Of a stretch of 50,729 bases of DNA, positions 44,182 through 50,729 are shown piece by piece. The number at the start of each line of letters is the position of its first letter. The first letter of the stretch is position 1. Both the position numbers and the translations under genes were made by a program. The stretch lies in the NCBI GenBank assembly GCA_028292505.1, contig JAQGMF010000039.1, positions 1-50,729 of the forward strand, read 5' to 3'. The DNA comes from Rhodocyclales bacterium (GTDB lineage Bacteria; Pseudomonadota; Gammaproteobacteria; Burkholderiales; Rhodocyclaceae). Under the pieces are notes generated by a model. It worked only from the letters and a program-made list of their open reading frames with translations. It was not told the origin of the DNA and did not search any database.

Positions 44182-45285
44182 ATGGCAAAAGCAATGATTC
44201 TGGCCGCTGGCCAGGGCACACGGGTCAGACCGCTGACCAAGGACGTTCCCAAACCGATGATCCCCATCCTCGGCAAGCCGGTGATGGAATATCTCATCGA
44301 GCACCTGGCGCGCTATGGCATCAAGGAGATCATGATCAATGTCGCCTACATGCATCACAAGATCGAGGAATACTTCGGCGATGGGCATCGCTGGGGCGTG
44401 GAGATCGGATACTCCTACGAAGGCGCTTATGAACATGGGGAGATCGTGCCGCGGCCATGCGGCTCGGCGGGCGGCATGCGGCGCATTCAGGACAATAGCG
44501 GCTTCTTCGATGAAACCACGCTGGTCATCTGCGGAGACGCCATCATCGACCTGGACATCAGCGCCGCACTGCACGAGCACAAGGCCAAAGGCGCCATCGC
44601 TAGTGTGGTGACGCTCGACGTACCGCTCGAAGAAGTCGTCAATTATGGCATTGTCGTAGCAGACGAAGATGGGCGCGTGCGCTCGTTCCAGGAAAAACCG
44701 AAACCCGAAAACGCCAAGTCCACGCTGGCCAGTACCGGCATCTATATCTTCGAACCCGCCGTCGCCTACATGATTCCGGAGAAGCGTATCTTCGACATCG
44801 GCAGCGAATTATTTCCGATGCTGGTCGAACGCGAACTGCCGTTCTATGCGCAGAAGCGTTTCTTCAACTGGATCGACATCGGCCGCGTCACCGATTTCTG
44901 GGCGGTGCTGCAGCGCGTGTTGAGCGGTGAAGTTGCGCAGATGGACATGCCCGGCAAGGAAATTCGGCCAGGCGTATGGGTCGGGCTGAACACCTCGGTC
45001 GACTGGGACAATGTGCGCATCGAAGGTCCGGTCTATATCGGCTCCAGCGTGAAGATCGAACCTGGCTCGGCCGTCATCGGTCCGACCTGGATTGGCCATG
45101 GCAGCCACCTGCGGCGCGGCGCACGTGTCGAGCGCAGTGTGCTGTTTGAATACACGCGCATCGGCGAAGGCATGAAGTTCAAGGAAATGGTGGTCTCGCC
45201 TTCATATTGCGTAGACCGCTCCGGCCACACCGTCTACGTCGGCGACGATACCTCGGTGCTGCGTTGGGGAGATGCGCGCGCCTGA
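44182..45285 (+). CDS. Sugar-1-phosphate nucleotidyltransferase (mannose-1-P guanylyltransferase-like)
   Basis: The 367-residue protein starts with the nucleotidyltransferase signature LAAGQGTRVRPLTKDVPKPM. VICGDAIIDLDI (metal Asp) and FQEKPKPENAKSTLASTGIY follow, then a left-handed beta-helix of hexapeptide repeats (VYIGSSVKIEPGSAVIGPTW). This architecture occurs in GDP-mannose and related NDP-sugar pyrophosphorylases. The sugar cannot be fixed from the sequence. GGGAG lies seven bases before the ATG. It follows the flippase by 121 bases, is the last gene of the EPS operon, and ends at a strong terminator. Confidence 0.9.
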   Translation: MAKAMILAAGQGTRVRPLTKDVPKPMIPILGKPVMEYLIEHLARYGIKEIMINVAYMHHKIEEYFGDGHRWGVEIGYSYEGAYEHGEIVPRPCGSAGGMRRIQDNSGFFDETTLVICGDAIIDLDISAALHEHKAKGAIASVVTLDVPLEEVVNYGIVVADEDGRVRSFQEKPKPENAKSTLASTGIYIFEPAVAYMIPEKRIFDIGSELFPMLVERELPFYAQKRFFNWIDIGRVTDFWAVLQRVLSGEVAQMDMPGKEIRPGVWVGLNTSVDWDNVRIEGPVYIGSSVKIEPGSAVIGPTWIGHGSHLRRGARVERSVLFEYTRIGEGMKFKEMVVSPSYCVDRSGHTVYVGDDTSVLRWGDARA

Positions 45286-45303
45286 TCCCTATTCCGACAC
45301 CGC

Positions 45304-45337
45304 AAGAAAACAGCGACCCTTGGGTCGCTATTTTCTT
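45304..45337. terminator. Bidirectional rho-independent terminator at the end of the EPS operon
   Basis: AGCGACCC and GGGTCGCT form the core stem with a TT loop. Flanking AAGAAAA and TTTTCTT extend it and supply T-tracts on both strands. It serves the + strand nucleotidyltransferase and the convergent GH16 gene. Confidence 0.93.
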
Positions 45338-45365
45338 CAAAGTGCAAACCAATTATGCCATTCAA

Positions 45366-46814
45366 CTAATAGAGTTTCTTGTAAGCACGCACCCAATCGA
45401 TCTGCAAAGCCTGCGGGAAGGCGGCCGCATCGATGCCGTAACGCCCCGCCCAGTGCCCGCCGATCGCGAGATTCAACAGGATATGCGCTGGCCCGGCCAA
45501 CACGCCGTTCGTGTCCTTCCATTCGTACGCGCGACTCATGATCTCGCGGCCATCTACATAAGTCGTCATGCTCATCGGTGTCCATGCCGCGCCGACGGTA
45601 TGCCAACCTTCGTTGAAATTGAAAGGCGCGGTCCAGTAGTCCCACCACTGGTTGAAAGCAGGATCGAGAAACAGGAAGTTGCGATAGGGTTCCACCGCGC
45701 CGGTATGGAGCATATTGGTACGATCCTCACCGCCGTTATTGACGAACTCGAAGATATCGATTTCCGGCGGCCAACGCAGATCGCCGGTCTCCGCTACATC
45801 GGAATTGAGCCAGAAGGCAGGCCAGACGCCGATTGCACCCGGCATCTTGACGCGCGCTTCGAAGTAACCATAGCGCGTCGTCCAGTCTGATCGGATCATG
45901 CCAGATTCATAGTCCACACCCTGCGGATCGTTCGACGACACCTTGCGTGCCACCAAACTCAGCACCCCATTGGCAATGACGTGATTGTTGTTGTCGCGAT
46001 AGCGCTGTTGTTCGTCGTTGAGCCTGTCCTTTGTGCCACCGTCATAAATATACCGGGTAAACCACTTGTCGGTATTGAGTGACGTGCCGTTGAATTCATC
46101 GTTGAAAGCCAGCCCGTATCCGGCCGGAACGTAAGAGCCATCGAGCGAAGTCACCTGCTCTGTTTGAACAATGGGCGACTGCAATTTCAGCGACACGGTA
46201 TCGACGATGGCCTGAACGCCGGCCACCGAAAACGATACTTCCCAAATCCCGGTATATGCCGGCGCCGTGAAGCTAAGGGTGTACTGGTTATACGAAGACG
46301 AGGTGAAGGTGCGACGGAAATTTCGATAGGGCACGGAATTCTTGTCGTAGAACACCACCGACATGCTGGCGTCTCCGCCATTCACCGATTTCCGCGCGGT
46401 AACGGTGAGCTGGTAGGATTTGCCGGGTTCAATGACCCCTGCGGAAAACTTCTGCCCAGCCCACGAGTTCACCACCAGTGCATTGCCGCCAGGCCGGAGC
46501 TCGCTTGGCACGGCGGTAGTCTGCGCATCCGCCAGGTACCAGAAATACATGTGATTCGAAAAATCACCGTTGAGCATGAGCTCGAGAGCTAATAGCGGAT
46601 ATTGCTCCAGCGGAGCAAGAGGAAGCGCCGACGTGACGTTTGACAAGTCCGTCAACAAGACAGGGTTTGTATTCGACACGCTGAATGTCGAAGCAGTCGT
46701 CGAGCCGCTCGATGCAGAAGAGCCTGTAGAAGATGTCGGACCGCCACCCCCGCAAGCGCTAAGCAGCGTAAGCGTCAAACCAAGGAGTACTGCATTGATA
46801 CGAGAGATAAGCAC
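45366..46814 (-). CDS. GH16-family lipoprotein with N-terminal carbohydrate-binding-like domain
   Basis: The 482-residue product has a lipoprotein signal (LGLTLTLLSACGGGG) and a Ser/Thr/Gly linker. A beta-sandwich domain (LNGDFSNHMYFWY, SYQLTVTARKS, WEVSFSVAGV) resembles CBM4/9-type modules. The C-terminal GH16 domain has YGYFEARVKMPGAIGVWPAF and WPPEIDIFEFV (Glu 348, Asp 350, Glu 353). The start is GTG, with GGAA weakly upstream and no in-frame ATG near. It converges on the EPS operon. A surface enzyme acting on the same or a similar beta-glycan is inferred. Confidence 0.9.
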   Translation of the reverse strand: MLISRINAVLLGLTLTLLSACGGGGPTSSTGSSASSGSTTASTFSVSNTNPVLLTDLSNVTSALPLAPLEQYPLLALELMLNGDFSNHMYFWYLADAQTTAVPSELRPGGNALVVNSWAGQKFSAGVIEPGKSYQLTVTARKSVNGGDASMSVVFYDKNSVPYRNFRRTFTSSSYNQYTLSFTAPAYTGIWEVSFSVAGVQAIVDTVSLKLQSPIVQTEQVTSLDGSYVPAGYGLAFNDEFNGTSLNTDKWFTRYIYDGGTKDRLNDEQQRYRDNNNHVIANGVLSLVARKVSSNDPQGVDYESGMIRSDWTTRYGYFEARVKMPGAIGVWPAFWLNSDVAETGDLRWPPEIDIFEFVNNGGEDRTNMLHTGAVEPYRNFLFLDPAFNQWWDYWTAPFNFNEGWHTVGAAWTPMSMTTYVDGREIMSRAYEWKDTNGVLAGPAHILLNLAIGGHWAGRYGIDAAAFPQALQIDWVRAYKKLY

Positions 46815-47150
46815 GCTATGTTTCCATTCGATGTTTTGTCACGCCCATTGCGCGACACAAGCGCGCAGAGGCGCTGTGTCGGCCGATGCGCGCGCACGCG
46901 CATCCGCTCGACAAACCTTTCATGGAAAGCACTATCGGGTATGTGCGCGCTTTAAAAAGGGCGACCCGGACCGGCGGGGCAGACACTGACATCGACGGAA
47001 CAGCGCTAAAAATCAGCACCGTCGGACGCCGACGAACGATTCGCGATGATGCAAATCAAGCGTTTCAAAGACGCGATAAAAGTCTATGGGATGTGATACG
47101 GAAACAATGCAGGGGAACAGGACAGAAAACGACAATGTCATTTTCAAAAC
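46815..47150. other. Intergenic region upstream of the GH16 lipoprotein
   Basis: About 336 bases have no supported gene. Two palindromic structures are present: CGACACA-A-GCGC (46853-46864) with GCGCTGTGTCG (46871-46881), and GATGCGCG/CGCGCATC around CGCA (46885-46904). They lie in the probable leader of the - strand GH16 gene. No firm promoter motif was recognised. Confidence 0.45.
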
Positions 47151-47181
47151 AAAAACGGGCGCCCTCGATCGAGGGCGCCCG
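47150..47181 (-). terminator. Rho-independent terminator of the alanine-rich lipoprotein gene
   Basis: A perfect palindrome (CGGGCGCCCTCGA and its complement, 47156-47181) follows the gene on the - strand. The - strand continues with TTTTTGTTTT. Confidence 0.92.
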
Positions 47182-47204
47182 TTGTCGACTTAACGGAGAA
47201 CGTG

Positions 47205-47597
47205 CTACTTCTTCATTGCATCCTTGGCTGCATCCTTCGCTTTCCCGGCCCCTTCCTTCACATCCTTGGCAACTTCCTTTGCCGTCTCCTTGACTTCGTG
47301 CGCCGCGCCCTTGGTGGCATCGACGACATTGTTCGCCGCATTGGTGGTGCTGTCGGCTGCCGACTGCGCCGAATCCTTGACCTGCGCGACAGTGTTTGTC
47401 ACTGCGTCTTTCGCGGCCGTAACTGCCGATTGCGCATCGTTGGCTATCGCCTGGCCGATACCCGCTGTGGCCGATTGGGCTGTGTCGACAGCCTGGCCCA
47501 TCGCATCTGCCGCATTCTTGCTTGCATCCTCAGTCTTTGAGCACGCTGCTATGAGACTGGCGGCAACAAGCAGAGCGATGGAAAAAGTCCGTTGCAT
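47205..47597 (-). CDS. Alanine/lysine-rich lipoprotein (apolipophorin/LEA-like repeats), function unknown
   Basis: The 130-residue product has a lipoprotein signal peptide with lipobox (SLIAACSK, Cys near 19). A helical body follows with 11-residue-like repeats of Ala, Lys, Asp and Glu (such as DAVTNTVAQVKDSAQSAAD). The repeats resemble late-embryogenesis-abundant or apolipophorin helices. The ATG at 47597 has AGGGGA upstream; an in-frame start 21 bases earlier would place that site inside the gene. The protein would be a membrane-tethered amphipathic helix, possibly protective under stress. It stands alone with its own terminator. Confidence 0.8.
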   Translation of the reverse strand: MQRTFSIALLVAASLIAACSKTEDASKNAADAMGQAVDTAQSATAGIGQAIANDAQSAVTAAKDAVTNTVAQVKDSAQSAADSTTNAANNVVDATKGAAHEVKETAKEVAKDVKEGAGKAKDAAKDAMKK

Positions 47598-47864
47598 AGT
47601 GGGGTCCCCTGGAATCAACTGAAAAAGAAAGTGTCTTCGCCCACAACCTTAGTCTCTATCCGGACAAACCGACAGTGGGGTCTTACACCGGGGGTAATAG
47701 GCAAACCTTCGAGGCCATGTGCCACGCACCCGGGCCACTATTTATTGCGGCAAGCGCGACAAATATCCCTTGCGCCTCATTTCATCGCACAGGTTTTGGC
47801 GAAACAAGCGTCAATCCGGTCCATAATGCGCCCCACGTAAATTACTTTTCGAAAAGAACACATC

Positions 47865-49994
47865 ATGGCCAGGCAGAAAGAACTCAGTCTTTACCGCAAT
47901 ATCGGCATCATCGCGCACATCGATGCAGGCAAGACGACTACCACCGAACGCGTCCTGTACTACACCGGTAAGAAGCATCAGATCGTCGACGTGCATGACA
48001 CCAAAGACGGTAAGAGCAGCACGACGACCGATTACCTGGAACAGGAAAAGAAACGCGGTATCACGATTCAAAGTGCTGCCGTGTCGACTGAGTGGAAGGG
48101 TCACCAGATCAACGTGATCGACACCCCCGGACACGTGGACTTCACCATTGAAGTGAACCGTAGTCTGCGCGTGCTCGACGGTGCAGTCGTTGTGTTTGAC
48201 GGCGTTGCTGGTGTGGAACCGCAAACCGAAACCAACTGGCGCCTGGCCAACCAGTACAACGTGCCACGTCTGTGCTACGTGAACAAGATGGACCGCATGG
48301 GCGCCAACTTCGCGCATTGCGTGAAGGGCATCCGCGAGCGCCTTGGTGCCAATGCGCTGTTGTGCCAGATCCCACTGGGCAGCTCCACCGAGTTCTGCGG
48401 CATGGCCGATCTGATCGCCAACTGTGCCTACATTTGGACGGAAGAGGACAAGGATAGCCCTTGGGAAACCGTTCCGCTGGAGTCGCTGCGCGCACGTTTC
48501 AAGTTCGAGACGACGTCAGACAACGATTGGATCGACCGTCTGCCCCAGTTGCGCCAGGAAACGCTGGAAACCGCTCTGGCACTCGATGACGACGCTTTCA
48601 TGCACTTCGTCGAAACTGGCGAGTTCGATCCGGCCGTCCTCAAACAGCTGATCCGCAAGGGCACCGTGACCGGTGCCGTCGTGCCGGTACTGTGCGGCTC
48701 CTCGTTCAAGAACAAGGGCGTGCAACAGCTGCTCGACGCGGTCGTCGATTACATGCCATACCCCGGCGAAAACGGCGGCATCTCGATGGTGGACGAGGAC
48801 GGCAATATCATCGGCAGCCAGGAAGTCAGGGACGACGCGCCTGCACGCGCGCTGGCCTTCAAGGTAATCAACGACCAGTTCGGCACGCTGACCTTCATCC
48901 GTGTTTATTCCGGCATCATCAAGAAGGGTGACACGCTGCTCAACGTCACCCGCGACAAGAAGGAACGCATCGGCCGTATCGTTGAAGTTCAGGCGAACGT
49001 CATGAAAGACATTGATGAAGTGCGCGCCGGTGACATCTGCGCACTGGTTTCGATGAAAGACACGGAAACCGGTGACTCGCTGTCCGACCCGGCTCATCCA
49101 GCCCTGCTTGAGCGCATGCGCTTCCCCGACCCCGTCATCAGCGTATCGGTCGAGCCGAAGACGCGCGGCGACGTCGACAAGATGTCCACCGCCCTCTACA
49201 AGATGGCGAGGGCCGACCCATCACTGCGCCTGGAAGTCGACAAGGAAACCGGCCAGACCGTGTTGCGCGGCATGGGCGAACTTCACCTCGAAGTCACCAT
49301 CGACCGCATGCGCACCGAGCTGGGTGTCGAAGCCAATATGGGCAAGCCGAAGGTCAGCTTCCGCGAAGCTTTCGGTGGCGTCGTCGAGCACATCTACACG
49401 CACAAGAAACAGTCCGGCGGTTCCGGTCAGTTCGCTGAAGTGAAGATGATTTTCGAGCCGCTACCCGTCGGCAGCGGTGTCCAGTTCTCGGACGAAGTCA
49501 CGGGTGGTCGTGTGCCACGCGAATTCATCCCGGCGGTAGAGCACGCGATCCGTACCGAGTCCAAGAACGGTCAGATCGCGGGCTACGAAGTGGTCGACTT
49601 CAAGGCACGCCTCATCGACGGCAAGTATCACGATGTGGACTCCTCAGCCCTCGCCTTCGAAATCGCTGGCAAGAGCTGCTTCCGTGAAGCGCATCGCATG
49701 AGCAAGCCCAAGCTGCTTGAGCCGGCAATGAAGATCGAAGTCGTGACCGAAGCGGATTACCTTGGCGACGTCATCGGCGACATCAACCGCCGCCGTGGTC
49801 AGGTCACCGACCAGGGTCAGAAAGGCCCACACGCCTTTGTACAAGGCTTCGTGCCGCTGGCTGAAATGTTCGGCTACATCAACTTCCTGCGCTCCGCCAC
49901 CAGCGGCCGCGGCACCTTCACGATGGAGTTCGACCACTACGATGAAGTGCCTGCCGGCATGGTCGACAAGCTGATCGAAAAAGAGTCCAAGTAG
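47865..49994 (+). CDS. fusA: Elongation factor G (stand-alone, divergent copy)
   Basis: This 709-residue translational GTPase promotes ribosomal translocation or recycling. G1 is AHIDAGKTTTTE, G2 RGITI, G3 DTPGH, G4 NKMD and G5 in LCGSSF; domains II-V are complete and the ends are intact. Stretches such as DYLEQEKKRGITIQSAAVS and NKMDRMGANF differ from the DWMEQEQERGITI form of typical str-operon EF-G and recall mitochondrial/spirochete-type EF-G. rpsL, rpsG and tuf are absent around it, so it may be a second, specialised copy. Upstream are 267 bases of non-coding DNA. A strong terminator follows. Confidence 0.93.
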   Translation: MARQKELSLYRNIGIIAHIDAGKTTTTERVLYYTGKKHQIVDVHDTKDGKSSTTTDYLEQEKKRGITIQSAAVSTEWKGHQINVIDTPGHVDFTIEVNRSLRVLDGAVVVFDGVAGVEPQTETNWRLANQYNVPRLCYVNKMDRMGANFAHCVKGIRERLGANALLCQIPLGSSTEFCGMADLIANCAYIWTEEDKDSPWETVPLESLRARFKFETTSDNDWIDRLPQLRQETLETALALDDDAFMHFVETGEFDPAVLKQLIRKGTVTGAVVPVLCGSSFKNKGVQQLLDAVVDYMPYPGENGGISMVDEDGNIIGSQEVRDDAPARALAFKVINDQFGTLTFIRVYSGIIKKGDTLLNVTRDKKERIGRIVEVQANVMKDIDEVRAGDICALVSMKDTETGDSLSDPAHPALLERMRFPDPVISVSVEPKTRGDVDKMSTALYKMARADPSLRLEVDKETGQTVLRGMGELHLEVTIDRMRTELGVEANMGKPKVSFREAFGGVVEHIYTHKKQSGGSGQFAEVKMIFEPLPVGSGVQFSDEVTGGRVPREFIPAVEHAIRTESKNGQIAGYEVVDFKARLIDGKYHDVDSSALAFEIAGKSCFREAHRMSKPKLLEPAMKIEVVTEADYLGDVIGDINRRRGQVTDQGQKGPHAFVQGFVPLAEMFGYINFLRSATSGRGTFTMEFDHYDEVPAGMVDKLIEKESK

Positions 49995-50027
49995 GAATCG
50001 CTATCGGTCTGCAAGGACCACAACGAC

Positions 50028-50065
50028 AAACCGGCCAATCGAGTCATCGATTGGCCGGTTTTCTT
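50028..50065 (+). terminator. Rho-independent terminator after the EF-G gene
   Basis: AACCGGCCAATCGA pairs exactly with TCGATTGGCCGGTT around GTCA, followed by TTCTTT. Confidence 0.95.
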
Positions 50066-50103
50066 TCGCGTGATCAAGGACGAATATCTTCTCCCGGACA
50101 CCC

Positions 50104-50135
50104 TTGAAAGCAGCAGTACATCACCCTGCTATGCT
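50104..50135 (+). promoter_or_regulatory. Possible extended -10 promoter of typA
   Basis: TGCTATGCT (50127-50135) fits an extended -10 element. TTGAAA (50104-50109) could be the -35 but is 20 bases away, longer than ideal. The start codon lies about 48 bases further on. Confidence 0.4.
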
Positions 50136-50183
50136 ACAGTCGACGGTTGCCCAAACCCCTATCCAGCCCCAAAAGATCATCCC

Positions 50184-50729
50184 ATGAGCCGTTCCATCCG
50201 CAACATCGCCATCATCGCTCACGTCGATCATGGCAAGACCACTTTGGTCGATCAGCTTCTCCGTCAGTCCGGTACCTTCCGCGAAAACCAGCAGATCAGC
50301 GACCGTGTGATGGATAGCAATGATCTCGAAAAGGAACGCGGCATCACGATCCTGGCGAAGAACTGCGCCATCCAGTACGGCGATACGCACATCAATATCG
50401 TCGATACGCCCGGACACGCCGACTTCGGCGGCGAAGTGGAGCGCGTGCTGTCGATGGTCGACGGCGTGCTGCTGCTGGTCGATGCCGTCGAAGGCCCGAT
50501 GCCGCAGACACGGTTCGTAACGCGTAAGGCGCTGGCCAAAGGGCTCAAGCCCATTGTCGTGATCAACAAGATCGATCGTCCGGGCGCGCGTCCGGACTGG
50601 GTCATCAATCACACATTCGATCTGTTCGACAAACTCGGCGCCACCGAAGAACAACTCGACTTTCCCGTCGTCTATGCCTCGGCATTGAACGGCTATGCCA
50701 TGCTCGATGCCAGCCAGCCCGGCACCGAC
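50184..50729 (+). CDS. typA: Ribosome-associated GTPase TypA/BipA (3' truncated)
   Basis: The first 182 codons are present and the frame runs off the right edge. The protein begins [20 protein letters not shown] and has G1 (AHVDHGKTT), G2 (RGITI), G3 ([12 protein letters not shown]) and G4 ([10 protein letters not shown]). The spacing and the [20 protein letters not shown] stretch are diagnostic of TypA/BipA rather than EF-G or LepA. It is a ribosome-binding GTPase tied to assembly and stress growth. It follows the EF-G gene and its terminator on the same strand. Confidence 0.95.
   Translation, partial: MSRSIRNIAIIAHVDHGKTTLVDQLLRQSGTFRENQQISDRVMDSNDLEKERGITILAKNCAIQYGDTHINIVDTPGHADFGGEVERVLSMVDGVLLLVDAVEGPMPQTRFVTRKALAKGLKPIVVINKIDRPGARPDWVINHTFDLFDKLGATEEQLDFPVVYASALNGYAMLDASQPGTD

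Noticed and set aside
42629..44197. Long open frame of 522 codons on the + strand over the flippase gene
   Set aside because: It is in another phase than the Wzx gene, has an Arg/His/Cys-rich composition without any domain, and is a shadow caused by high GC.
47592..47864. Small + strand gene upstream of EF-G
   Set aside because: The open frame has no ribosome binding site and runs over the start and leader of the lipoprotein gene on the other strand.
1..50729. CRISPR arrays, tRNA or rRNA genes, integrase or transposase genes
   Set aside because: No regular spaced repeats, tRNA-like cloverleaf or recombinase motif was noticed; the repeats found are short palindromic units only.

Overview
The window looks like the chromosome of a high-GC beta-proteobacterium. 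This is inferred from codon use and from the EpsL/EpsF/EpsG-type exopolysaccharide (EPS) genes, which are characteristic of Burkholderiales and Nitrosomonadales. No rRNA, tRNA, CRISPR array, transposase or phage gene was seen.

Layout. (1) 1-9441, + strand: a trehalose/alpha-glucan operon. It holds a treS-maltokinase fusion cut by the left edge, glgB, treY, and an MscS-type channel coupled to treY through an ATGA overlap. (2) 9395-13666, - strand: two hybrid sensor kinases in tandem with no separate response regulator. A perfect 14-bp inverted repeat encloses the start codon of the second kinase. (3) 14151-18708: small envelope/stress genes (CsbD-like, EF-hand, a three-repeat cysteine-pair protein), an OmpA-family protein, a block of dispersed palindromic repeats, and a sorbosone-dehydrogenase-like lipoprotein. 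(4) 18899-21568: a FecR/DUF6600-type secreted protein with a Pro/Arg-rich tail and a small membrane protein.

(5) 21601-45285 is the main accessory feature, a Wzx/Wzy-type EPS locus of about 24 kb. A divergent initiating glycosyl-1-phosphate transferase faces an EpsL-like outer-membrane protein that is preceded by a textbook sigma-54 promoter. Then come a small protein with a PEP-CTERM-like tail, the Wza-like exporter, EpsF (Wzz-like), EpsG (BY-kinase-like), a Wzy-like polymerase and a GT2. Next is a translationally coupled acyl-modification block: MBOAT, SGNH-like, ACP, MaoC, SDR, acyltransferase-3 and an FkbH-like HAD enzyme. Three more glycosyltransferases, a GH16 lipoprotein, a Wzx flippase and a sugar nucleotidyltransferase complete it. 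A second GH16 lipoprotein lies convergently just past the terminator.

(6) 47205-50729: an alanine-rich lipoprotein, a stand-alone divergent EF-G, and the start of typA/bipA, which is cut by the right edge.

The most interesting candidate system is the ACP-dependent acylation block at 30886-38152. Its FkbH-like enzyme plus a dedicated ACP suggest that a glyceryl or related hydroxyacyl thioester is made and attached to the EPS. This is inference from gene content, not a demonstrated activity.
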